In this document: one piece after another, positions 26,199 to 33,254 of the stretch
How the letters are laid out: every line of letters starts with the position of its first letter
Numbering within the stretch: the stretch's first letter is position 1
DNA from: Croceivirga sp.
GTDB taxonomy: Bacteria; Bacteroidota; Bacteroidia; Flavobacteriales; Flavobacteriaceae
Direction of reading: 5' to 3'
Length of the DNA stretch: 64,000 nt
Assembly (NCBI GenBank): GCA_028284665.1
Contig: JANQRG010000046.1
Location: forward strand, 62,001-126,000
The notes under the pieces: generated by a model
Database searches by the model: none
What the model was told of the DNA's origin: nothing
What the model saw: only the letters and a program-made list of their open reading frames with translations
Program-made: the position numbers and the translations under genes

Positions 26199-27038
26199 AT
26201 GATTAAGATCGGAGATTTTAATGAACTAAGTGTGCTACGAAGCACAAGTGTGGGGATATTCTTAGGAGATGCTGAAGGAACAGAAATTCTGTTGCCCAAC
26301 AAATACGTTCCCAAAGGAATAAAACGCGATGAAAAAATTCAGGTATTCTGTTATTTGGATCATCAGGAAAGACCAGTCGCCACGACAATAACACCTTTGA
26401 TCAAAAGGGATGGTTTTGCGTATTTACACTGTGTTGCTACCAGCGCTGTTGGCGCATTTGTAGATTGGGGATTGGAAAAGCATTTGTTTGTGCCTTTTAG
26501 AGAACAACGCGAACGAATGATGGTCGGGAAAGCCTACGTTGTGCATTGCTATTTGGACGAGAAAAGCTTCAGATTAACAGCCTCCTCCAGAATTGAAAAC
26601 TATCTGAGAACTTTTGATCAGCGTTTGTCCGACAACGAAGAGGTAACGCTTTTAATTTACCGAAAGACAGAATTAGGTTGGGAAGTTATAATCAACAACG
26701 CCTTTAAAGGATTGCTGTATTTTGATGATGTTTTTAAAAAGATTGGAATCGGGGACGTTACAAAGGGTTACATAAAAAAGGTAAGAGAAGATGGCAAGGT
26801 AGATGTAACACTTCAGCCTATGGGATTTAAAATGTTGGGAGCGACCGCTCAGTATGTCCTTCAGAAACTAAAGGAAAGCGGTGGTTTTCTTCCATTACAT
26901 GATAAGTCCTCTCCCGAAGAGATTAAGGACCAACTCGAGCTCAGTAAAAAGCTATTCAAAAAAGCGATAGGAGTACTGTATAAAGCACGTAAAATAGTGT
27001 TGAAACCCGAAGGCATCTATCTGGTAGCTAGCGAATAG
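26199..27038 (+). CDS. CvfB-like S1 RNA-binding domain protein
   Basis: A 279-residue protein of the CvfB/YitL type, built of tandem S1-like OB folds and a C-terminal winged-helix domain. The first S1 unit (about residues 1-65) contains LGDAEGTEILLPNKYVP, the second (70-130) has GAFVDWGLEKHLFVPFREQ, and the third (145-215) has GLLYFDDVFKKIGIGD. The C-terminal part (about 220-279) resembles the CvfB winged helix, with SSPEEIKDQLELSKKLFKKAIG. CvfB proteins bind RNA and affect gene expression in Firmicutes; a role in flavobacteria is not established. It starts 18 bp after the terminator and lacks an obvious promoter of its own. Confidence 0.82.
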   Translation: MIKIGDFNELSVLRSTSVGIFLGDAEGTEILLPNKYVPKGIKRDEKIQVFCYLDHQERPVATTITPLIKRDGFAYLHCVATSAVGAFVDWGLEKHLFVPFREQRERMMVGKAYVVHCYLDEKSFRLTASSRIENYLRTFDQRLSDNEEVTLLIYRKTELGWEVIINNAFKGLLYFDDVFKKIGIGDVTKGYIKKVREDGKVDVTLQPMGFKMLGATAQYVLQKLKESGGFLPLHDKSSPEEIKDQLELSKKLFKKAIGVLYKARKIVLKPEGIYLVASE

Positions 27039-27172
27039 GACAAATCGTCAAAGCACTTGGTTTTTAGTATGGTTTTTTTCTTTGGTCAAAACCATTACAT
27101 TTGCAATTATTGGGTTCCCTAAGTAATTGGTTTTTATCTTCTTACTTCATTAACAATTAAATTTTCGAAAGC

Positions 27173-27763
27173 ATGCCATTCATAGAAGAAAATGATTTGT
27201 TAGATCTACACAAGGATATCGAAAAGTCCCAAATCATTAACGAAAGATTGCTGGATCAGATAAAGTTCAAGAACAAAGACCTAAGGAAGTTTAAGATTCA
27301 GCGTAATGTTTTTATAGGAATTACGGCTTTGTTGTTAGTTAGTGCTTTGGCCATCACTTCTTTTACGGCTGGGGTAAGTACTTCAAAGGGCAATCAAAAT
27401 GTTTTGTTTTCCATAGATAGCCTGGAGGCGATAAAAACACGAATGGATAACCTTAGGCTGCAAAACCAGGAATTAAGTCTGGTAAAGGAGTTTTACCTGG
27501 CGAAACAATTTTTGGAAAAGGAAAAGATTTATTCCGTACAGGTAAAATCTTTTGTGGATAACAATATTACACTAGCCTCTGAAGCTTTAACCAACACCCT
27601 GTTTGTTAAGACCAATCCTTATTACGCCTACTCCCTTGGAACTTTCGAAACCTTAGAGGAAGCACAATCTTTCAGATTACAGTTGGTGAGCATAGGATTT
27701 GAAGATGCTTTTGTAGCATCTTATCAGGACGGAAAGCGCCTTAAAATTGAATCTGCCGAATAA
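27173..27763 (+). CDS. Membrane protein with coiled coil and C-terminal SPOR-like domain
   Basis: A 196-residue single-pass protein. Residues 1-42 are charged and helical, a transmembrane helix spans about 44-66, a coiled coil follows (about 80-118), and the C-terminal 75 residues (IYSVQVKSF ... YYAYSLGTFETLEEAQSFRLQL ... SYQDGKRL) resemble a SPOR-type alpha/beta domain, which in other proteins binds denuded septal peptidoglycan. A TACATTTG element at 27096-27103 may be its promoter. It ends with TAA directly followed, in the same frame, by the TTG start of menA. The SPOR assignment rests on pattern only. Confidence 0.68.
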   Translation: MPFIEENDLLDLHKDIEKSQIINERLLDQIKFKNKDLRKFKIQRNVFIGITALLLVSALAITSFTAGVSTSKGNQNVLFSIDSLEAIKTRMDNLRLQNQELSLVKEFYLAKQFLEKEKIYSVQVKSFVDNNITLASEALTNTLFVKTNPYYAYSLGTFETLEEAQSFRLQLVSIGFEDAFVASYQDGKRLKIESAE

Positions 27764-28672
27764 TTGAACAGCATTAAAACTTGGCTACGTGCGGCAAGAC
27801 TGCGCACACTTCCCTTATCGATTTCCGGAGTAGTAGTCGGGACAGCGTTGGCGAACCATGCTACCTACCAGGATTGGTTTACGTTTTTACTTTGCATTTT
27901 AGTAACTGTCGGATTTCAGGTTACTTCTAATTTTGCCAATGATTATGGCGATGGCATCAAAGGAACAGATGGGAAAGAGCGCATTGGACCTGTTCGCGCA
28001 TTTCAGAGCGGGGCGCTATCTGCCATTGAACTCAAAAGAGGAATTGTAATAAGCGCAACGATTAGTCTTTTACTCGTAATAGTACTTTTAGTACACGCAT
28101 TCGGTAGGGAACAGCTACCGCTTCTCTTCCTCTTTTTCATATTAGGGATATTCAGTGTTTGGGCCGCTATACGATATACGGTAGGAACCAACGCCTATGG
28201 ATACATTGGCCTGGGTGATGTATTTGTGTTTCTATTCTTTGGATTATTGGCGGTATTGGGAACTAAATTTTTGTATACCCTACAATTGACGTATTGGGAT
28301 GTACTTCCGGCTATTGGCATTGGAGCATTATGTGTTGGCGTATTGAATCTTAACAATTTAAGGGATGTGGTCTCCGACAAAAAGCATGGTAAAAACACCA
28401 TGGTGGTCCGTATGGGTTTTGCTAGCGGAAAAAGGTATCATACGTTTCTGGTAGTGCTAAGCTTCTTGTGTTTTTTGGTGTATAGTAGTGCTCAAATACC
28501 TACTCTTTTTGGGTTGGTCCATATACTATTGTATGTGCCAATTTTTCTTCATTTACGTAAAGTGTGGAACACTGATAATCCCTCCGAATTGGACCCTGAA
28601 TTAAAGAAATTAGCCTTAAGCACATTCTTCCTCTCCCTTTGGTTTTACATATCGATCAATTATTTTTTGTAA
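27764..28672 (+). CDS. menA: 1,4-dihydroxy-2-naphthoate polyprenyltransferase
   Basis: A 302-residue UbiA-family integral membrane prenyltransferase that attaches the polyprenyl chain to DHNA. The first aspartate-rich motif is NFANDYGDGIKGTD (near residue 52) and the second is NNLRDVVSDKKHGKNT (near 188), both with the usual Mg-diphosphate aspartates. About eight to nine transmembrane helices are seen. No ATG is near the N-terminus; the TTG at 27764 places WLRAARLRTLPLS at the position typical of MenA. That TTG follows the upstream TAA in frame with no spacing. Confidence 0.93.
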   Translation: MNSIKTWLRAARLRTLPLSISGVVVGTALANHATYQDWFTFLLCILVTVGFQVTSNFANDYGDGIKGTDGKERIGPVRAFQSGALSAIELKRGIVISATISLLLVIVLLVHAFGREQLPLLFLFFILGIFSVWAAIRYTVGTNAYGYIGLGDVFVFLFFGLLAVLGTKFLYTLQLTYWDVLPAIGIGALCVGVLNLNNLRDVVSDKKHGKNTMVVRMGFASGKRYHTFLVVLSFLCFLVYSSAQIPTLFGLVHILLYVPIFLHLRKVWNTDNPSELDPELKKLALSTFFLSLWFYISINYFL

Positions 28673-28706
28673 TTTTGAGTGTTAAAAATTTCTAAACTAA
28701 GCCATT

Positions 28707-29462
28707 TTGGAACACCCCATCAAAATTCTTATAGTTGAGGATAATGTCATCATAGCCGATGATATGCAGTCTATGCTGGAAGAAATTGGTTATGAAGTGG
28801 TTGACAATGTGATCGTTTACGAGCAGGCCATAGAGGTGCTTAAAAACAACCATGTAGATCTTGTTTTGATTGACATTATTTTGGCCTCAGATAAAACTGG
28901 GATTGATTTAGGTAAACATATCCGGCAGAACTACAACATTCCTTTCATTTTTGTAACCTCAAACTCAGATAAAGCTACTGTTGAAAATGCAAAAACGGTT
29001 AAACCAGACGGTTATTTGGTAAAACCTTTTGAGCAACAAGACTTATACACTTCTATTGAAATTGCGTTATCCAATTTTAATTATTCCAAGAAAAGTGTCA
29101 GTACCGATATTGCGGAAAGTGGAGAAGAAAGCTTTACCTCCAATTCTGTTTTAAAGGATTCCATTTTTGTCAAAAAGCAGCACTTGTATTACCGTATCCA
29201 ATTTGGAGATATACAGTTTATCAAAGCGGATAATGTTTACCTGGAGGTGAACACGGTGGATAAAAAATTCCTGGTACGTTCTCCTTTGAAGGACTACTTG
29301 GAGAAATTACCAAAGAACAAGTTTTTTAGGGCCCATAAATCCTATATCGTTAATGTAGATCACATAGATGCCATTAACTCTAAGGATATTATGATAAATA
29401 ACACGCTAATCCCAATTTCAAAGGACTTCAAGGAATTCATCATATCCTCAATGAATTCGTAG
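28707..29462 (+). CDS. LytTR-family response regulator
   Basis: A 251-residue regulator. The receiver domain (1-120) has the acidic pair Glu11/Asp12, phosphoacceptor Asp56 (LIDIILAS), Thr84 and Lys106 (LVKPF). The LytTR DNA-binding domain (about 155-250) has the FIKADNVYLEV and FRAHKSYIVNVDHI segments. Such domains bind pairs of roughly 9-bp direct repeats spaced one or two helical turns apart. The in-frame TAA at 28698 leaves only ATT or TTG as starts; TTG at 28707 is used. A HisKA_2 kinase follows after 640 bp, and three sets of 21-bp-spaced direct repeats lie in that gap, which are strong candidate targets. Confidence 0.92.
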   Translation: MEHPIKILIVEDNVIIADDMQSMLEEIGYEVVDNVIVYEQAIEVLKNNHVDLVLIDIILASDKTGIDLGKHIRQNYNIPFIFVTSNSDKATVENAKTVKPDGYLVKPFEQQDLYTSIEIALSNFNYSKKSVSTDIAESGEESFTSNSVLKDSIFVKKQHLYYRIQFGDIQFIKADNVYLEVNTVDKKFLVRSPLKDYLEKLPKNKFFRAHKSYIVNVDHIDAINSKDIMINNTLIPISKDFKEFIISSMNS

Positions 29463-29492
29463 AGAGGACATGGGTTAATTAGCATTCGAAAC

Positions 29493-29524
29493 GAAAAAGT
29501 GCCGTAATTACGGCACTTTTTTAT
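29493..29524 (+). terminator. Intrinsic terminator after LytTR regulator
   Basis: AAAAGTGCCGTAA and TTACGGCACTTTT form a near-continuous palindromic stem followed by further T residues. It separates the regulator gene from the downstream regulatory modules. Confidence 0.88.
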
Positions 29525-29548
29525 TGTCCTCAACTAGTATTCTAGACA

Positions 29549-29614
29549 TTCACCACAGTTTAAAAGAGCTTCACAACAATAGTTTCTCTCAGAATATCTT
29601 CATGAGTAGATTTG
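29549..29614 (+). promoter_or_regulatory. Module 1: 21-bp-spaced direct repeats plus promoter (candidate LytTR site)
   Basis: TTCACCACA (29549-29557) and TTCACAACA (29570-29578) are direct repeats with a 12-bp spacer. After exactly 28 bp comes TAGATTTG (29607-29614), a match to TAnnTTTG. There is no proper -33 element at normal spacing, as expected of an activator-dependent promoter. The same layout occurs twice more in this gap. Confidence 0.75.
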
Positions 29615-29618
29615 AAGT

Positions 29619-29715
29619 GTTTAAAAATGATATCAAATTGTAAAGGATAATTTTTTCATTTTCATATAGTGTTCTCGTAAAAGGGCCTTGTTTTCGGACA
29701 AGGCTCTTTGTTTTT
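29619..29715 (+). ncRNA. Candidate small RNA 1 (about 95 nt)
   Basis: This is the segment from just downstream of the module 1 -7 element to a strong intrinsic terminator. No ORF of note and no gene follow before the terminator. The 5' half is A/U-rich and the 3' end is the 11-bp terminator hairpin. The transcription start is inferred from the promoter. The function is unknown; a LytTR-controlled regulatory RNA is proposed. Confidence 0.5.
29680..29715 (+). terminator. Terminator of candidate sRNA 1
   Basis: AAAGGGCCTTG (29680-29690) pairs with CAAGGCTCTTT (29699-29709) over 11 bp, with one G-U pair and an 8-nt loop, followed by GTTTTT. Confidence 0.85.
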
Positions 29716-29794
29716 AAATACCTTCTTGCTTACCCCTTTCCATGAAATGCACAAAACCACGATAAAATGCATCTGTGCATCGGTAGACCCTCAG

Positions 29795-29860
29795 TTCACA
29801 ACAAAAAAATACACTTTCACAACAAAACAGCAACTTGCACCTGCTTTCATTCTATTTTTG
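29795..29860 (+). promoter_or_regulatory. Module 2: 21-bp-spaced direct repeats plus promoter (candidate LytTR site)
   Basis: Two identical TTCACAACA repeats at 29795-29803 and 29816-29824 have a 12-bp spacer. A 28-bp gap leads to TATTTTTG (29853-29860). The geometry is the same, to the base, as modules 1 and 3. Confidence 0.78.
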
Positions 29861-29864
29861 AATC

Positions 29865-29943
29865 GGACATTGTTGCCCCCCAAATCTTACATCCATATAA
29901 TGTCTTAAAAGACTGTACAAAGATTAAGTGCAGTCTTTTTTTT
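29865..29943 (+). ncRNA. Candidate small RNA 2 (about 78 nt) with C-rich loop
   Basis: From the inferred start just after the module 2 -7 element to a long terminator. The 5' part can fold with GACATT (29866-29871) pairing AATGTC (29899-29904), exposing a 27-nt loop that contains CCCCCC. The rest is the 12-bp terminator stem. An exposed C-run would be suited to pairing with G-rich mRNA segments. Transcript existence and function are inferred. Confidence 0.5.
29907..29943 (+). terminator. Terminator of candidate sRNA 2
   Basis: AAAAGACTGTAC (29907-29918) pairs with GTGCAGTCTTTT (29928-29939), giving a 12-bp stem with one G-U pair and a 9-nt loop, followed by a T-run. Confidence 0.88.
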
Positions 29944-30009
29944 AATTGTGGAACATCTTTACGGTAATGAATACATTGTCGTACAGGTAGTAGTAGGATT
30001 TTTGCAATT

Positions 30010-30075
30010 TTCACCACTTAAGCCACTGGATTTACAACAAAAATTAATTACGCAGCCAAGAGGATACTAATTTTG
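30010..30075 (+). promoter_or_regulatory. Module 3: direct repeats plus promoter of the histidine kinase gene
   Basis: TTCACCACT (30010-30018) and TTTACAACA (30031-30039) have a 12-bp spacer, and TAATTTTG (30068-30075) follows after 28 bp. It lies 30 bp upstream of the kinase ATG, so the regulator probably controls its own partner kinase. Confidence 0.75.
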
Positions 30076-30105
30076 TAATAAAAAAAGAAAGACTGCATTT
30101 TTAAA

Positions 30106-32103
30106 ATGGATTCGTTCCAAAAAATAGGACATCAAGTAATGGCTATGCCAAAAAGAAAAACGCTGATTTTTTTTGTATTCCTTTCTCTCGGATTAGGAGT
30201 ACTACAGGCGCAATTTGTCCAGGAGGAAGAAGATCCTTTCAAAACATTCCAGGAAACCAACGGCGTAGCAAATAAATTAGACTTTTTCTATGAAACCCCA
30301 AACCGATATAAAAATAGCTCGGCGTATGATTGGTTAGAGGTTGTGAAAGTATATCTGAATACCGCGGAAAAATCAAAAGACACTCTGGGTATTCAGGTGT
30401 ATAGACTGATGCAAGCACAATTGTATAATGATATCGCGGATCACTATAAAAGCATCGCTATCGCCAACGAACTTTTCAAGGAGGTAGATAGTTTGGATAG
30501 TACTTCCGTTAAGTTAATCCTACAGCTTTTAGACCTCAATTACGGAAAGCTCCAAATGTATGACAAGCAAATTGAGATCCGCGAGCAAATGCAGGCGCTC
30601 GGCATTACCCAAAGCGTTCCATTTTATGATATTTATGCGAATATGGGGCTATACCGGAAGGCTATGGAGCAATATATACTTGCCGTTAAGCCTACCATCC
30701 CGGACAATGATCATTTAGCATTGGCCAAACACCACAATACTGTGGGGTACTACCTTTACCTTGATAAATCCCCGGAAACCGCTACTAACGAATTTAAAAA
30801 GGCTTTAGGATTTTTGGAAGTTTATATCAACGACATTTCCAAGCAAAAATCCGATAAAGATATTTTTGAAAGTGAAGCACTAAAGGCCGAGATCGAAGGA
30901 AACATTGGCAAATGTCATGTGCAACTTAAAGAGTACCCGGAAGCGGTCCCTCTTTTGACCAATAGCCTAAGTGTTTTAGAAGAGCTCAATAATGGAAGCT
31001 ATAAAAAGCAAATTATTGACAACACCTTAAATCTGGCAGAAGCACATTTAAAACTGGAAAATGACGAAACTGCGAAGGAGCTTTTGGATAATGAATTTGA
31101 AGGTATAACCATTAAGCAAGAAATCAAGAGAAATAAACTTTTGGCAGACTACCATGATAAGCAAGAAAGCTTCAGAAGTAGCTCAAGCTTTTACAAGCGG
31201 AACGAATACATTATGGATTCCCTAAAAGCCAATGAGAGATCTATTTTGCAACAACAATTGGTAGCCATAGTGGGCACCTCGGATCTGGAAAATTCAAGGC
31301 GACTTATCAACGAGCAAAAATTGGCCAACGAAAAAATTCGAAGTGAAATACAGGCAAAGGACGAAAGGATAAACCTGGTCATTATTTCGTTGATTTTTAC
31401 ATTACTGGGCTTCATTGGGTTGGTATATGCTTATCTTAAAAGTATCAAGAATCAACGCCTTATTGCTGAGCAAAATCATATCATTGAAAACTCACTGAAA
31501 GAGAAAGATTCGCTGTTAAAGGAAATTCATCATCGTGTGAAGAACAACCTGCAAATGGTCTCAAGTTTATTGAGCCTTCAAACCCGAAACACGAAAAGCA
31601 AAGCGGCAATTGAAGCTCTTGAAGAAGGAAAAAGCAGGGTGAAAGCAATGGCCCTGATCCATCAAAAGCTGTATCAAAATGAGGATCTTTCGGTGATTGA
31701 GATGCAAGGATATATAGAGAGTCTGATTAACAGTGTGCAATCCGTGTACAAAAAGGGAGGTCATAATATCAGCATAACGGTAGATGCTGAAGGGACTGAA
31801 CTGGACATCGACAGAGCCATTCCGTTCGGGCTTATTTTGAATGAGTTGGTGTCTAATACCTTTAAATACGCATTTCCGGAAAGTGATGATAATGGAAAAA
31901 TCTACATCCATTTAAGGAAGAATGGTGATGAAGGTTATTTCGAGTATTCGGATAACGGAGTAGGTTTACCCGAAGATACCGACGAACGTACCAGTAATTC
32001 CATGGGGCTACGGTTAATCAATCGGCTTGTGAATCAGTTACAATCCAAGTTAAATGTTGATCGGGCAAACGAAGGAGTTCGTTTCTGGTTTAATTTTAAC
32101 TAA
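30106..32103 (+). CDS. TPR sensor histidine kinase, HisKA_2 type
   Basis: A 665-residue kinase. A signal-like hydrophobic segment lies at about residues 17-34 (an alternative ATG at 30145 would start directly at MPKRKTLIFF). Periplasmic TPR-like helical repeats run from about 60 to 390, a transmembrane helix lies at about 423-442, and then comes the HisKA_2 domain with EIHHRVKNNLQM (His475/His476). The HATPase follows with NELVSNTFKYAFP (N box), YSDNGVGLP (G1) and SMGLRLINRL (G2). HisKA_2 kinases commonly pair with LytTR or similar regulators. The regulator gene upstream and the shared cis sites make it the partner by inference. Confidence 0.9.
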   Translation: MDSFQKIGHQVMAMPKRKTLIFFVFLSLGLGVLQAQFVQEEEDPFKTFQETNGVANKLDFFYETPNRYKNSSAYDWLEVVKVYLNTAEKSKDTLGIQVYRLMQAQLYNDIADHYKSIAIANELFKEVDSLDSTSVKLILQLLDLNYGKLQMYDKQIEIREQMQALGITQSVPFYDIYANMGLYRKAMEQYILAVKPTIPDNDHLALAKHHNTVGYYLYLDKSPETATNEFKKALGFLEVYINDISKQKSDKDIFESEALKAEIEGNIGKCHVQLKEYPEAVPLLTNSLSVLEELNNGSYKKQIIDNTLNLAEAHLKLENDETAKELLDNEFEGITIKQEIKRNKLLADYHDKQESFRSSSSFYKRNEYIMDSLKANERSILQQQLVAIVGTSDLENSRRLINEQKLANEKIRSEIQAKDERINLVIISLIFTLLGFIGLVYAYLKSIKNQRLIAEQNHIIENSLKEKDSLLKEIHHRVKNNLQMVSSLLSLQTRNTKSKAAIEALEEGKSRVKAMALIHQKLYQNEDLSVIEMQGYIESLINSVQSVYKKGGHNISITVDAEGTELDIDRAIPFGLILNELVSNTFKYAFPESDDNGKIYIHLRKNGDEGYFEYSDNGVGLPEDTDERTSNSMGLRLINRLVNQLQSKLNVDRANEGVRFWFNFN

Positions 32104-32187
32104 GTTGGTCCTTCGTATTGGGAGGGTGTTCAAAGCATCAACTTCTTTCCACCTTACCTGTAGCCATACATTACGTTGTAATAGTGG

Positions 32188-32195
32188 TATTTTTG
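32188..32195 (+). promoter_or_regulatory. menC promoter -7 element TATTTTTG
   Basis: TATTTTTG ends six bases before the menC ATG (32202). The mRNA would have a minimal leader, as with menD. Confidence 0.5.
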
Positions 32196-32201
32196 CGATC
32201 A

Positions 32202-33254
32202 ATGCAAGCAAGGTATTCAAAGTATAATCTCAATTTTAAAAGGCCGAGTGGAACCTCCAGGGGTATCTTAAAAGAAAAGGAAACCTGGTTTATTGTACTT
32301 CGTGAGGGGAACCGTTTCGGGATTGGAGAATGTGGACTGCTACGGGGTTTAAGTGTAGATGACAGACCCGATTATGAGCGGCAATTGCAATGGACGTGCG
32401 AGAATATCCACTTAGATAAGCAAGAACTTCTGAAGAAATTAGGGGATTTTCCATCCATAGAATTTGGACTGGAACAAGCATTATTGTCACTTGAGGCCAA
32501 AAACCCCTTTGAACTCTTTCCCTCCCAATTCACGACATCGGAAGCGGCTATTCCTATAAACGGTCTTATTTGGATGGGAGAAGAGTCATTCATGTTGGAC
32601 CAAATTCAACAACGTTTGGAACAGGGATTCCGATGTATTAAAATGAAGATCGGAGCCATCGATTTTGCAGTCGAATTGAAGCTCCTAAAAAATATCAGAA
32701 AGCAATTCTCGGAAAAGGAGTTGGTGTTACGCGTTGACGCAAACGGCGCTTTTTCGCGCTCAAGAGCCCTGGCGGTCCTAAATCAATTGGCAGAATTAGG
32801 GATACATTCCATTGAACAGCCTATTCCAACCCTGCAATGGAAAGCAATGGCCGATCTGTGTCGAAAAACTCCTGTTCCCATTGCACTGGATGAAGAATTG
32901 ATTGGGATCCATAACACAATGGAAAGAAAGGAGTTGTTGCAACTCGTTCGTCCGCAATATATCATTTTAAAACCCAGCTTACTTGGTGGATATACCTCTT
33001 GCGAGGAATGGATCGCCATCGCAGAGGAGCTTGGAATAGGATGGTGGGTCACCAGTGCGCTGGAAAGTAATGTGGGGTTAAATGCTATTGCCCAATGGAC
33101 CTTTACATTGAACAATACGATGCCGCAAGGGCTTGGTACAGGAAGCCTGTTTACCAACAATTTTACGAGCCCGCTGGAAGTGGAAAAAGGAAATCTATAT
33201 TATAGAAAACACCTATCTTGGCAGCACGATATAATCAAGCAACTATGTATATAG
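32202..33254 (+). CDS. menC: o-Succinylbenzoate synthase
   Basis: An enolase-superfamily enzyme of 350 residues that dehydrates SHCHC to o-succinylbenzoate. The catalytic KMK pair is in RCIKMKIGA (near residue 147). The Mg ligands are Asp in RVDANGAF, Glu in SIEQPIP and Asp in LDEELIG, and the second catalytic Lys is in ILKPSLLGG. The ATG at 32202, right after the promoter, is taken; a longer frame from 32118 would carry an untypical N-terminus. The neighbours menE and menA support OSBS over dipeptide epimerase. It overlaps the CPBP gene by 10 bp. Confidence 0.92.
   Translation: MQARYSKYNLNFKRPSGTSRGILKEKETWFIVLREGNRFGIGECGLLRGLSVDDRPDYERQLQWTCENIHLDKQELLKKLGDFPSIEFGLEQALLSLEAKNPFELFPSQFTTSEAAIPINGLIWMGEESFMLDQIQQRLEQGFRCIKMKIGAIDFAVELKLLKNIRKQFSEKELVLRVDANGAFSRSRALAVLNQLAELGIHSIEQPIPTLQWKAMADLCRKTPVPIALDEELIGIHNTMERKELLQLVRPQYIILKPSLLGGYTSCEEWIAIAEELGIGWWVTSALESNVGLNAIAQWTFTLNNTMPQGLGTGSLFTNNFTSPLEVEKGNLYYRKHLSWQHDIIKQLCI

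Noticed and set aside
29707-29967. Short overlapping plus-strand frames of about 66 codons between the regulator and kinase genes
   Set aside because: They cross the sRNA terminators and promoter modules, have low-complexity Lys/Thr/His content and no start signals; non-coding use explains the region better.
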